NCBI GenBank assembly: GCA_004554245.1
Contig: SFND01000010.1
Coordinates: forward strand, 1 to 62,490
DNA: 62,490 nt
Reading direction: 5' to 3'
Source: Oribacterium sp.
GTDB lineage: Bacteria > Bacillota_A > Clostridia > Lachnospirales > Lachnospiraceae
This document shows positions 42,233-50,898 of the stretch, one piece after another (the first letter of the stretch is position 1; each line of letters starts with the position of its first letter). The notes below the pieces were generated by a model, which saw only the letters and a program-made list of their open reading frames with translations, ran no database searches and was not told the DNA's origin. Both the position numbers and the translations under genes were made by a program.

Positions 42233-42249
42233 GGGCCCCTCCGGGGCCC
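42233..42249. terminator. GC-rich hairpin after apbE
   Basis: gggcccc / ggggccc with a 3-nt loop. An A-rich then T-rich stretch follows rather than a direct T run, so termination is likely but not certain. Confidence 0.5.
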
Positions 42250-42271
42250 CGAAAAATTTTAAAATTAGTTG

Positions 42272-42300
42272 TTGACAAATGTTTTAAAGTCAGGTACTAT
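42272..42300 (+). promoter_or_regulatory. tRNA-Gln promoter
   Basis: A perfect ttgaca, 17 bp, tactat, 35 bases before the tRNA. Confidence 0.8.
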
Positions 42301-42335
42301 ATACGAGTCGCTTGAAGCGAGCGACACAAACACAT

Positions 42336-42407
42336 AGCGCTGTCGCCAAGTGGTAAGGCAACGGATTCTGATTCCGTCATTCCCAGGTTCGAATCCTGGT
42401 AGCGCTG
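42336..42407 (+). tRNA. tRNA-Gln (CTG)
   Basis: A 72-nt cloverleaf with anticodon CTG at 42368-42370, canonical ttcgaat T loop, and acceptor stem agcgctg / tagcgct with one G-T pair. Confidence 0.93.
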
Positions 42408-42413
42408 CGAAAG

Positions 42414-42453
42414 ATCCCAGAACTTTGGTTATCAAGGTCTTGGGATTTTTTTG
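42414..42453 (+). terminator. Terminator after tRNA-Gln
   Basis: A 14-bp stem with one mismatch (atcccagaactttg / caaggtcttgggat), followed by T7. Confidence 0.85.
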
Positions 42454-42569
42454 TAAGAAAAAGAACTGAATATGTTCCTTGCCATCTGTCCTCTGAAAAG
42501 CTAACATAAGAGTATACGAAAAAGTGGGACGAACCCACAAAAATACATGGACGCCATGGAGGAAAAAGT

Positions 42570-43379
42570 ATGAAATTACGTAAGTTAAGCGCAATCATGA
42601 TGGCCGCTGTTGTCGCGACCTCGACACCAGCCGGTGCCGTACTCGGTCAGATCACTGCCTATGCATCCAAGAAGGATGACGATGAAGAGTATGATTATTC
42701 TTGTGAAGGCGCAGAATGGGATGTACAGGAGGACGCCAACGGCAAGATTCACATCTATGCCACTTGGGATGCTTCCGATGACAGTTCTAAAGCAACAATC
42801 AAGGTTCGTCGTAATGATGGCGGTACAGGTATTTCCATAACAACCAATACAAAAATCGGTTCCGTAGATATAACTCCAAAGATTAAGGCCTATGGAAAAA
42901 CCGGCGATTACACCTTTAAAATCACAGCAAGTAAAAAGAGTACTGGTGAAACCTCTGTTTCCACATCCGAGTCTGATTTCCTCGAGATCGATTCCGATAT
43001 GATGAAGAAGCTTTCTTCCACCGCTGCAACCAACAGTGGTGTAAATACAAATAACACACCTGGTTCTTCCATCCCGACACCGGGCACTGCAGGCACACCG
43101 GGTACCCCGGGCACACCGAGTGCAGGTCCTAGCGGCACCAGCGCACCGGCAACTCAGTCGACCAGCACCAGCGGTGACTTCCTCACGAACGGTGTCATCA
43201 CCGACTGGGGCATCGGCCACGTTTACCTCGTAAACGGCGCACCGGTCTTCAGCAAGTGGATCGTGGATTCCGGCAAGCTCTACCACATCGGTGCAAACGG
43301 CTTCATGGATAAGAACCTGATTTTCTCGGACTACACCGGCACACACTATGTCGGCGCAGACGGCGCACTGATATACTGA
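42570..43379 (+). CDS. Secreted protein with cell-wall-binding repeats
   Basis: 269 residues. A signal peptide (about 1-32, cleavage near AYA) is followed by a beta-rich domain (38-140) with no family I can name, a Thr/Pro/Gly/Ser linker (about 150-205, with repeated GTPGTP) and a C-terminal cell-wall-binding region (210-269; FSKWIVDSGKLYHIGANGFMDKN and HYVGADGALIY) like choline-binding-type repeats. It is probably held on the cell surface non-covalently. Base use is more AT-rich in the first half than in neighbouring genes, which may mean a domain swap. Confidence 0.78.
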   Translation: MKLRKLSAIMMAAVVATSTPAGAVLGQITAYASKKDDDEEYDYSCEGAEWDVQEDANGKIHIYATWDASDDSSKATIKVRRNDGGTGISITTNTKIGSVDITPKIKAYGKTGDYTFKITASKKSTGETSVSTSESDFLEIDSDMMKKLSSTAATNSGVNTNNTPGSSIPTPGTAGTPGTPGTPSAGPSGTSAPATQSTSTSGDFLTNGVITDWGIGHVYLVNGAPVFSKWIVDSGKLYHIGANGFMDKNLIFSDYTGTHYVGADGALIY

Positions 43380-43432
43380 TCTTAGAACTGTAAACCACGT
43401 TGAAACCGTCCTTCCGGACGCAGGGGGAAAAT

Positions 43433-43912
43433 ATGAAGCGTTTTATACAGGAGTTTAAGGAGTTTGCCATCAAGGGCAACATGGTCGATCTGGCGGTCGG
43501 CATGATCATCGGCTCGGCCTTCACCTCACTTGTGAAGTCCGTCGTCGACAATCTCTTCATGCCGATCCTGTCCATCTTCACCGGAAAGCTGGATTTCACC
43601 AACATGTTCATCCCGCTCGCCGGACAGACCACGAAGATCTACAGCGAGGCGGTCGAGCAGGGCGCAGTATTCGCGTATGGTGCCTTCCTCACCGAGCTGA
43701 TTTCCTTCCTCGTGATGGCACTGGTGGTCTTCCTCTTCGTGAAGGAGATCAACCACCTGCGGAAGCCGAAGGCGGAGCCGACACCAGCCGCTCCGACCAC
43801 GAAGATCTGCCCGTACTGCATGTCGGAGATCGACGTGAAGGCGACCCGCTGCCCGCATTGCACCTCGAAGCTGGAGGGCTTTCAGATCGATCCGGCAGAG
43901 CTGAACAGCTAA
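43433..43912 (+). CDS. mscL: MscL mechanosensitive channel with C-terminal zinc ribbon
   Basis: Large-conductance osmotic safety valve. 159 residues: the MscL core (1-105) starts with FIQEFKEFAIKGNMVDLAVG and has TM1 at about 20-45 and TM2 at about 75-100. A Pro/Thr/Ala linker then leads to a zinc ribbon at about 122-150 (CPYCMSEIDVKATRCPHC). Typical MscL ends in a short helical bundle, so the ribbon is an added domain. The start at 43433 follows aggggga. Confidence 0.92.
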   Translation: MKRFIQEFKEFAIKGNMVDLAVGMIIGSAFTSLVKSVVDNLFMPILSIFTGKLDFTNMFIPLAGQTTKIYSEAVEQGAVFAYGAFLTELISFLVMALVVFLFVKEINHLRKPKAEPTPAAPTTKICPYCMSEIDVKATRCPHCTSKLEGFQIDPAELNS

Positions 43913-43922
43913 ACGTCGAAGA

Positions 43923-43966
43923 TGTTACTGTTCAAACGTAGTTAAGTCAAGGCGTGGCTCGGCGGA
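43923..43966 (+). repeat. 44-bp dispersed repeat, copy 2
   Basis: Matches 18477-18520 at 42 of 44 positions, in the same orientation. A partner segment (ccgagccac then cttgac, 43992-44014) could fold back on it to give an imperfect hairpin. Confidence 0.8.
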
Positions 43967-44016
43967 ACAGTACGAAGATTACCCGATCGACCGAGCCACA
44001 GATAATTCACTTGACG

Positions 44017-44062
44017 AAACACCTGTGAGCGTTTATGATTCTAAAACGCTCACAGGTGTTTT
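44017..44062. terminator. Terminator downstream of mscL region
   Basis: An 18-bp perfect stem (aaacacctgtgagcgttt and its complement) with a 9-nt loop; A and T flanks fit both strands. Confidence 0.88.
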
Positions 44063-44193
44063 ATGTATCCTGAGGCCCGCTGAAGGGCAGCAGTGCACAG
44101 ATCCGCGTCGTGCGATCGCACAGCGCCGGGTGAGCACAGGGCGGTGACATCAGCCGTAACAAGAGTCTGTTGGATGAGTTAACAGAGGCGAAT

Positions 44194-45594
44194 ATGAACG
44201 AACATACTGAACGAACGAAAATATCTGAGAGAGCAGGTCTGACGGGAATCGTATGCAACCTGCTCCTTTTTGTATTTAAAATTTCCATCGGCATCATCAT
44301 CAACTCCGTGTCGATCATGGCCGATGGCTTTAACAACCTGTCCGACGCCGGCAGCTCCGTGATCTCCGTGGTCGGCTCGAAGATGGCCGGAAAGAAAGCC
44401 GACGAGGATCACCCCTTCGGGCACGGGCGCATCGAGTACATCGCGGCCTTCATCGTCTCGATCCTGGTACTGAACGTCGGCCTCAGCTCCCTGCAGGATT
44501 CCTTTCAGAAGATCCTGCATCCGGAGATAATGCACTACAGCATCTATGCCGCCGTGATCCTGCTCGTTTCCATGCTGGCGAAGCTCGGCCTCGCGCTGTT
44601 CTACCGTCGCGTCGCAGAGAAAATCGACTCGAACATCTACCGTGCGTCGAGCCAGGATGCCTTCATGGATATCCTCACGACCGCGACGACCTTCGCGTCC
44701 CTCCTGATTTTCCATTTCTTTGACCGGAACATCGATGCCTATGTCGGCCTCCTCGTCTCCCTGATCGTCCTCTGGAACGGTGTCGGCATCGCACGGGAGA
44801 CCCTGGCACCGCTGATCGGCGACTCCATCGATCCGGAGCTCTTTTATACCATCATCGATTTCGTCGAGCGCTATCCGGGCATCCTCGGAAGTCATGACCT
44901 GATCGTCCATAACTACGGTCCGAACCAGTACATGGCCACCATCCATGCCGAGGTGGACGGCCGCAGCGACATCGAAAGCGCCCATGACCTCATCGACCGG
45001 ATCGAGCATGACTGCGAAACACAGCTCGGCGTCCACCTGGTGATTCACATGGACCCGATTCATAACGACGATGAGACCCGCTTTTACAGGGCAATGCTGG
45101 CGAACATCCTCGCCGAGCTCTCCCCGGAGAGCAGCTTCCACGATTTCCGTATCCGGCACAGCTCCGACGTCGCGCAGCTCGTAAAAGAGAAGCATACGAA
45201 GCACAACTTCGTCGCGGGCAGCAACGGTGCGCAGACGCAGAAGCTCATCTACCTGGTGTTCGATCTCATCACACCATGGAACCTGACGAAGGAAGAAGAA
45301 AACCAGCTCCTGCACGGCATCCAGAACCGGATGCAGATCGAGAATCCGGATGTGCGCTGCATCATCCAGCTCGATAAGCCGTACATGCACACGCACTCCG
45401 CCGAGGAGGACGCCGAAGCACGGGCACGTGCTACGGAGGATCTCGAACACACAGAGCAGCCAGAGGGCACAGAACATAAGCAGTCAGGTGCCGTCGGCAC
45501 TGGCGGCACAGACGCAGTCCAGCCACATGATGGCTGCACTGCAGGCACAGACGAAGCGAAGACAGTTCCATACAACAGCACAGAAGGAGAGTAA
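44194..45594 (+). CDS. Cation diffusion facilitator (CDF) metal transporter
   Basis: Exports divalent metal ions such as Zn, Mn or Fe by proton exchange. 466 residues: about six membrane helices (20-215) and a cytoplasmic metal-binding domain (about 215-300). The metal site pair is DGFNNLSD in TM2 and the DEDHPFGHGRIEY loop leading to the TM5 motif ASSQDAFMD. An added region (310-466) ends in an acidic tail longer than in typical CDF proteins (about 300). The start is uncertain: ATG 44194 is used, TTG 44170 is possible. The next gene starts three bases after the stop. Confidence 0.88.
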   Translation: MNEHTERTKISERAGLTGIVCNLLLFVFKISIGIIINSVSIMADGFNNLSDAGSSVISVVGSKMAGKKADEDHPFGHGRIEYIAAFIVSILVLNVGLSSLQDSFQKILHPEIMHYSIYAAVILLVSMLAKLGLALFYRRVAEKIDSNIYRASSQDAFMDILTTATTFASLLIFHFFDRNIDAYVGLLVSLIVLWNGVGIARETLAPLIGDSIDPELFYTIIDFVERYPGILGSHDLIVHNYGPNQYMATIHAEVDGRSDIESAHDLIDRIEHDCETQLGVHLVIHMDPIHNDDETRFYRAMLANILAELSPESSFHDFRIRHSSDVAQLVKEKHTKHNFVAGSNGAQTQKLIYLVFDLITPWNLTKEEENQLLHGIQNRMQIENPDVRCIIQLDKPYMHTHSAEEDAEARARATEDLEHTEQPEGTEHKQSGAVGTGGTDAVQPHDGCTAGTDEAKTVPYNSTEGE

Positions 45595-45597
45595 CGC

Positions 45598-46329
45598 ATG
45601 TACGAATTTAACGAGCGGGTCCGCTATTCCGAGACAGACGAGCATGAGCAGGCGACGATACTTTCGGTCGTGAATTACCTGCAGGACTGCAGTACCTTCC
45701 ACTCGACGGAGGTCGGCCTCACGGTCGATTATCTGCGGGAGATGAAGCGCGCCTGGCTGCTTAGCTACTGGGACATCTATATCGAGCGCATGCCGAAGCT
45801 CTGTGAGCGCCTCACGATCGGCACCTGCCCGCATGCCTTCCGCGGCGTGCTGGCACACCGTAACTTCTGGATCAAGGACGAAGCCGGTGCCTACATCCTG
45901 CGCGCCGACAGCCTCTGGTTCTGCTATGACACCGAGCGTATGCGTCCTGCGAAAATCACCGAGGATATGCTGACGCCGTTCGGCGAGATGCGGGATGTGC
46001 TGGCGCTCCCGGCCAGCGAGCGAAAGATCACGGAACCGGAAGTGCTCACGGAAGCCGCACCGATCCTCGTGCAGCCGCATCACATCGACAGTAATCATCA
46101 CGTCAACAACGCACAGTACATCGCGATCGCCGACGAGGTGCTCACCGAGGCAGCCGGTGGAAAAGAGCGTTTTCACGCTGGTCGCATCCGCGCAGAGTAT
46201 CGTAAGGCGGCCGTGCTCGGGGATACAATGCTTCCGAAATATGGATCGTCACCAGACGGCGGGCTGATCGTCAGCCTCCAGAGCCCTGCCGGCGAGGTCT
46301 ACTGTAATGTAGAGTTTATCCGCAGCTGA
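45598..46329 (+). CDS. Acyl-ACP thioesterase
   Basis: Releases fatty acids from acyl carrier protein. 243 residues made of two hotdog folds. The N-terminal YEFNERVRYSETDEHEQATIL is typical; the second half has HHIDSNHHVNNAQYI, which supplies the catalytic Asn-His pair of the plant and bacterial FatA/FatB family. It follows the CDF gene by three bases, so they are probably cotranslated without an obvious functional link. The SD is gaaggaga. Confidence 0.9.
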   Translation: MYEFNERVRYSETDEHEQATILSVVNYLQDCSTFHSTEVGLTVDYLREMKRAWLLSYWDIYIERMPKLCERLTIGTCPHAFRGVLAHRNFWIKDEAGAYILRADSLWFCYDTERMRPAKITEDMLTPFGEMRDVLALPASERKITEPEVLTEAAPILVQPHHIDSNHHVNNAQYIAIADEVLTEAAGGKERFHAGRIRAEYRKAAVLGDTMLPKYGSSPDGGLIVSLQSPAGEVYCNVEFIRS

Positions 46330-46433
46330 ACGGGCGGCATGCCGATGGAGACATTGGCCTGAAATACAGTATAAAAAAAGGGCGTACCGCGGCATGCGGA
46401 CAGCCTGTACGTAATAGAAAGAAGAGGAAAAAC

Positions 46434-47084
46434 ATGATTGAATTAGGAAAGATCCAGACACTGAAGATCGCGCGAGAGAAGGACTTCGGTGTGTACCTCG
46501 CAGACAGTGAGGGTGCTTCGGTGCTGCTTCCGAAGAAGCAGGTGCCGGCAGGGAAGACGATCGGAGATGAGCTCTCCGTGTTTGTGTACAAGGATTCGAG
46601 TGACCGTCTGATTGCGACGACCCGAAAGCCGCTCATGCAGGTCGGCGATATCGCGAAGGTGCTCGTAAAGGATGTGACGAAGATCGGTGCGTTCGTGGAC
46701 ATCGGACTCGAGCGTGATGTGCTTCTGCCATACCACGAGATGCGCCACGAGATTAAGGCCGGCGACCAGGTCGAGGTCTATCTGTACGTCGATCACAGCC
46801 AGCGTCTCGCCGCCACGATGTATACAAAGAAGCACGAAGAGGCGACGGTTATACAGAATGATCAAATTAAGACCTATCATTATGAGCGAAATGCCGATGA
46901 GGTTCTCGCGATCCTGACGGAAAAGTTCGAAGGACATGTACCTTACACCGATAAAACTGTTCAACCTGACGAAATTATGCGGGATTTCGGCATGTCAAAG
47001 GCCGCTTTCAAGCGTGCTGTGGGCAAATTGCTGAAAGAAGGAAGAATTAAAATCACGAAGACCTCGATCTTTTGTGTATATTGA
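46434..47084 (+). CDS. cvfB: S1-domain RNA-binding protein, CvfB/YitL family
   Basis: 216 residues, with S1-like domains at about 1-65 and 70-135 (GDIAKVLVKDVTKIGAFVDIGLERDVLLPYHEM is an S1 core) and a C-terminal winged helix (about 150-216; MRDFGMSKAAFKRAVGKLLKEGRI). Bacillus YitL is about 298 residues, so one S1 domain is absent. CvfB affects virulence factor expression in staphylococci; the role here is probably RNA binding. The SD is agaggaaa. Confidence 0.87.
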   Translation: MIELGKIQTLKIAREKDFGVYLADSEGASVLLPKKQVPAGKTIGDELSVFVYKDSSDRLIATTRKPLMQVGDIAKVLVKDVTKIGAFVDIGLERDVLLPYHEMRHEIKAGDQVEVYLYVDHSQRLAATMYTKKHEEATVIQNDQIKTYHYERNADEVLAILTEKFEGHVPYTDKTVQPDEIMRDFGMSKAAFKRAVGKLLKEGRIKITKTSIFCVY

Positions 47085-47152
47085 CCGTTTTAAAAAATCG
47101 CTCGACAGTTTGTATAAATTCAACCGGTCTTTTCTAGGAACAAATGCCGTTG

Positions 47153-47167
47153 AGAAAACGTTTCCAC
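47153..47167. promoter_or_regulatory. LacI/CcpA-type operator candidate 1
   Basis: agaaaacgtttccac is close to the cre consensus (TGAAAACGTTTNCA), with one mismatch at the first base. It lies about 85 bases upstream of the MsmX-like gene. Confidence 0.5.
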
Positions 47168-47211
47168 AAGTGTACGATGAGTACAGTTGAAAAAGGCTTG
47201 GGGAACCTGAT

Positions 47212-47226
47212 CACTAAACGTTTGTG
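47212..47226. promoter_or_regulatory. LacI-type operator candidate 2
   Basis: cactaaacgtttgtg is a near-perfect dyad centred on CG, the form bound by LacI-family sugar regulators, 22 bases before the start codon. Confidence 0.55.
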
Positions 47227-47248
47227 CCCTATAGGAGAAGAAAAAATT

Positions 47249-48361
47249 ATGGCAAGTGTTGAGCTTAAGAATGTAACCAAGAAGTATCCGAACGGCTTCG
47301 TCGCTGTTAAGGATTTCAACCTCGATATCAAGGATAAGGAATTCATCATTTTCGTCGGACCATCTGGCTGTGGTAAGTCAACCACCCTTCGAATGATTGC
47401 AGGTCTCGAGGATATCTCGAGCGGTGACCTGATCATCGACGGCAAGAGAGTAAATGACGTCGAGCCGAAGGACAGAGATATCGCGATGGTATTCCAGAAC
47501 TACGCTCTGTATCCTCATATGACCGTATATGACAACATGGCATTCGGTCTGAAGCTTCGTAAGGTTCCGAAGGCAGAGATCGATCAGAAGGTGCATGAGG
47601 CTGCGAGAATCCTCGATCTCGAGCATCTCCTCGACAGAAAGCCGAAGGCTCTTTCCGGTGGACAGAGACAGCGTGTAGCGATGGGACGTGCGATCGTTCG
47701 TAGACCGAAGGTATTCCTCATGGATGAGCCGCTCAGTAACCTCGATGCGAAGCTGAGAGCACAGATGCGTGTAGAGATCGCAAAGCTCCACAAGTCCCTC
47801 GAGACCACCATCATCTACGTAACACATGACCAGACCGAGGCGATGACACTGGGTACCAGAATCGTCGTTATGAAGGATGGTATCATCCAGCAGGTAGATA
47901 CACCGGAGAACCTCTACGATACACCGTGCAACAAGTTCGTTGCAGGTTTCATCGGATCTCCGCAGATGAACATGATCGACGCAGAGTGCAAGGCCGAGGG
48001 TAATGATGTAACCCTTACCTTCGCAGGCCACACCATCACCCTCGACGCTGCCAAGGCTGCCAAGCTGAAGGACGGCGGATACATCGGTAAGACCGTCATC
48101 CTCGGCATCCGTCCGGAGCATCTGCACGATGAGGCAGATTTCGTAGCTGCTCACCCGAAGCAGACCGTACAGGCTGAGATCAAGGTATACGAGATGCTCG
48201 GTGCAGAGACCCTTCTCTACTTCGACCTCGCCGATGCAGGCTGGGTTGCAAGAGTAAACCCGAAGACCGCTGCTCGTACCGGTTCTACCGTTACCTTCGC
48301 ACTCGATGAGGCGAAGATCCACGTTTTCGATAAGGAAACAGAGCAGACCATCACAAACTAA
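47249..48361 (+). CDS. msmX: Sugar ABC transporter ATPase, MsmX/UgpC family
   Basis: Cytoplasmic ATPase for carbohydrate importers. 370 residues: the ABC domain (1-235) has Walker A GPSGCGKST near 38, the signature LSGGQRQRVAMGRA near 135 and Walker B VFLMDEPLSNLDAKLR near 155, followed by an OB-type regulatory TOBE domain. No permease or binding-protein genes are nearby; in Bacillus, MsmX serves several distant sugar transporters, and the same is likely here. Two LacI-type operator candidates lie upstream. The SD is ataggaga. Confidence 0.94.
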   Translation: MASVELKNVTKKYPNGFVAVKDFNLDIKDKEFIIFVGPSGCGKSTTLRMIAGLEDISSGDLIIDGKRVNDVEPKDRDIAMVFQNYALYPHMTVYDNMAFGLKLRKVPKAEIDQKVHEAARILDLEHLLDRKPKALSGGQRQRVAMGRAIVRRPKVFLMDEPLSNLDAKLRAQMRVEIAKLHKSLETTIIYVTHDQTEAMTLGTRIVVMKDGIIQQVDTPENLYDTPCNKFVAGFIGSPQMNMIDAECKAEGNDVTLTFAGHTITLDAAKAAKLKDGGYIGKTVILGIRPEHLHDEADFVAAHPKQTVQAEIKVYEMLGAETLLYFDLADAGWVARVNPKTAARTGSTVTFALDEAKIHVFDKETEQTITN

Positions 48362-48374
48362 AAGAATCACAGCG

Positions 48375-48405
48375 CACCCGGTGGGAGATCCACCGGGTGT
48401 TTTTT
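48375..48405 (+). terminator. Terminator of msmX
   Basis: A 10-bp perfect stem cacccggtgg / ccaccgggtg with T6. The following 235 bases up to the regulator gene show no gene; direct repeats of ctagtcgt occur near 48603. Confidence 0.9.
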
Positions 48406-48639
48406 CGTTCATCGTATCATTTTATACAGCCATGCATGGAAAAGAGGCCGAAAGAGGCTGAAAAATGACGGAAACGCTCAGGGAGGGCGGGGCGGCACTG
48501 CCTGAACGCTTACAAAACGACGGAAAATGACAGTCATCAGGTCGATACAATGATTGATTTTAGAAATCGAATCTAGTAAAATATCAATAATTATGGAGTA
48601 CTAGTCGTATCTAGTCGTTAAGTGCAGAAGGAGTAGAGA

Positions 48640-49731
48640 ATGATTTCAAATCAGGTTTTACAGAGCACGATTGATTCTCTCAAGAGTATTACAAGAGTTG
48701 ATATCGCCATTGCGGACATTGATGGAAAGGTGCTTGCATCGACCTTTACCGATAACCAGTATACAGAATCTATGGTTTCGTCCTTTGCGGAATCACAGGC
48801 AGACAGCCAGGCCGTGGGCGGATATCAGTTTTTTAAGATCTTCGACGAGCACCAGCTCGAGTATGTGCTGATCGCGATGGGCGACAGCGACGACGTGTAC
48901 ATGGTCGGCAAGCTCGCCGCCTTCCAGATCCAGACCCTGCTGGTTGCATATAAGGAGAAGTTCGATAAGGACAACTTCATCAAGAACCTCCTGCTCGACA
49001 ACCTGCTTCTGGTCGACATCTATAACCGTGCGAAGAAGCTGCATATCGATGTCAGCGTGAAGCGCGTGGTCTACATCATCGAAACCAAGAAGAGCACCAG
49101 CGATTCCGGCGCCCTCGAGGCACTGAAGACACTGTTCGCTGCAAAGACTCACGATTTCGTCACTGCGGTCGATGAGAAAAATGTCATCGTCGTAAAGGAA
49201 GTGAAGCCGACCGAGACCTCGGATGAGCTCCACCATGTAGCCGAGACGATCCTCGATATGCTCGAGACCGAGGCGATGATCGATGCCCGTGTCAGCTACG
49301 GTACCGTAGTGAACGAGATCAAGGATGTTTCGAAGTCCTACAAGGAAGCGAAGATGGCCCTCGAGGTCGGTAAGATCTTCTATGCAGAGCGGAACATCAT
49401 CGCCTACAACCGTCTCGGTATCGGCCGTCTGATCTATCAGCTGCCACTGCCACTGTGCAAGATGTTTATCCGCGAGATCTTCACGACCGTCTCTCCGGAC
49501 GAGTTCGACGAGGAGACCCTGACCACGATCAACAAGTTCTTCGAGAACAACCTGAACGTTTCCGAGACCTCCCGTCAGCTGTATATCCACAGAAACACCC
49601 TGGTATACCGTCTCGATAAGCTGCAGCGCTCCACCGGTCTGGACCTTCGTGTATTTGATGACGCGATTACCTTCAAGATCGCACTCATGGTTGTAAAGTA
49701 CATGAAGTATATGGAGACCATCGACTATTAA
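48640..49731 (+). CDS. CdaR/PucR-like transcriptional regulator
   Basis: 363 residues. An N-terminal sensory region (1-130), a GGDEF-like middle (about 130-250, with VSYGTVVNEIKDVSKSYKEAKMALEVG) and a C-terminal PucR-type helix-turn-helix (about 295-355; FFENNLNVSETSRQLYIHRNTLVYRLDKLQRSTGLDLR) are all as expected for this family. CdaR/PucR proteins respond to sugar acids, purine catabolites or related small molecules. Its place after the MsmX-like gene suggests control of sugar uptake. The SD is aaggagtag. Confidence 0.88.
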   Translation: MISNQVLQSTIDSLKSITRVDIAIADIDGKVLASTFTDNQYTESMVSSFAESQADSQAVGGYQFFKIFDEHQLEYVLIAMGDSDDVYMVGKLAAFQIQTLLVAYKEKFDKDNFIKNLLLDNLLLVDIYNRAKKLHIDVSVKRVVYIIETKKSTSDSGALEALKTLFAAKTHDFVTAVDEKNVIVVKEVKPTETSDELHHVAETILDMLETEAMIDARVSYGTVVNEIKDVSKSYKEAKMALEVGKIFYAERNIIAYNRLGIGRLIYQLPLPLCKMFIREIFTTVSPDEFDEETLTTINKFFENNLNVSETSRQLYIHRNTLVYRLDKLQRSTGLDLRVFDDAITFKIALMVVKYMKYMETIDY

Positions 49732-49822
49732 TTCTTCGAGTCTTCGATCCATCGACGCTTCACTCAGCGTCCGGAGACAGCCCTGTCTCTGAAAAAATCT
49801 TAAGATTATTGACATGAATTAG

Positions 49823-49857
49823 CCGGTCCATGGTGTATACACCACGGACCGGTTTTT
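49823..49857. terminator. Terminator between regulator and ftsE
   Basis: ccggtccatggtgt / acaccacggaccgg with one mismatch, followed by T5. Confidence 0.85.
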
Positions 49858-49995
49858 GCTATTATTTTATATAGTGCGGCATCGTCTTCCGGAAGCCCCC
49901 TTGCGTTGTTTCTGAAGGCAACCCGGACGCAAGGTGCATCGAGCCCTTGCGCGATATACGATGTGCAACACCCCACCAAAGGACCTTCTATAAGA

Positions 49996-50898
49996 ATGAT
50001 TGAAATCAAAAACGTTTCCAAAAGCTATAAAAACGGCGTTGAGGCCCTCCGAAATGTCAGTCTCACCATCGCGGATGGCGAGTTCTGCTTCATCGTCGGG
50101 CGCAGCGGCTCTGGTAAATCCACGCTCGTCCGCCTCCTCACGAAGGAGCTCGAGCCGACGGAGGGCGAGATCACCGTCAACGGGCTCGCCCTGCAGCACA
50201 TGAAGCGACGTCTCGTCCCGAAGTACCGTCGCCGTCTCGGTGTCGTCTTCCAGGACTTCCGGCTCCTCGAGGACCGTTCCGTCTATGAGAACGTCGGCTT
50301 CGCCGAGCTGATCGCCGGTAAATCCACCCCGGAAATCCGCGCAGATGTCGCGGAGATGCTCGAACGCGTCGGTCTCAGCGAGAAGCACGATGCCTATCCG
50401 CGCGAGCTCAGCGGTGGCGAGCAGCAGCGTACCGCCATCGCCCGCGCACTGATCAACCGTCCGGAGATCCTGATCGCAGATGAGCCGACCGGCAACCTCG
50501 ACCACGAGAACGCCGTCAGCATCATGAAGCTGCTCGAGCGCATCCACGCGCAGGGCACCACAGTCATCGTCATCACGCACGACCTCGAGCTCGTCCGTAT
50601 GATGAACAAGCGCACCGTCCACATGGCGGACGGCGAGATCATCTCGGATTCCGCCGCAGAAGAGGCGAGCGAGTCTGTCGCTTCTGAAGAAGCAGAGAAG
50701 GCTGTCCCGGAGATGCAACGTCGTCGATCACGCAAACGATCGACAGCGGAGGAAAGTATGTCGGAAGAGACCGCATCCATCCGTGAAAACGTGTCGGAGC
50801 TCAGTTCTGAAACAGTTTCCACGGAACGCCCGCGCGGTCTCGGTGGCAGCCACCGCCCGCGTCATGTCAGCCGGAGAAAGGGAGGTGACGTCAGATGA
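49996..50898 (+). CDS. ftsE: Cell division ATP-binding protein FtsE
   Basis: ATPase of the FtsEX complex that controls cell-wall hydrolases. 300 residues; the ABC core (1-222) has GRSGSGKST near 36, LSGGEQQRTAIARAL near 137 and ILIADEPTGNLDHEN near 160. FtsE is normally about 228 residues; here a 75-residue Glu/Ser/Arg-rich tail (about 225-300) is added. It overlaps ftsX by four bases (ATGA). The start is at 49996 with aaagga eleven bases upstream. Confidence 0.95.
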   Translation: MIEIKNVSKSYKNGVEALRNVSLTIADGEFCFIVGRSGSGKSTLVRLLTKELEPTEGEITVNGLALQHMKRRLVPKYRRRLGVVFQDFRLLEDRSVYENVGFAELIAGKSTPEIRADVAEMLERVGLSEKHDAYPRELSGGEQQRTAIARALINRPEILIADEPTGNLDHENAVSIMKLLERIHAQGTTVIVITHDLELVRMMNKRTVHMADGEIISDSAAEEASESVASEEAEKAVPEMQRRRSRKRSTAEESMSEETASIRENVSELSSETVSTERPRGLGGSHRPRHVSRRKGGDVR

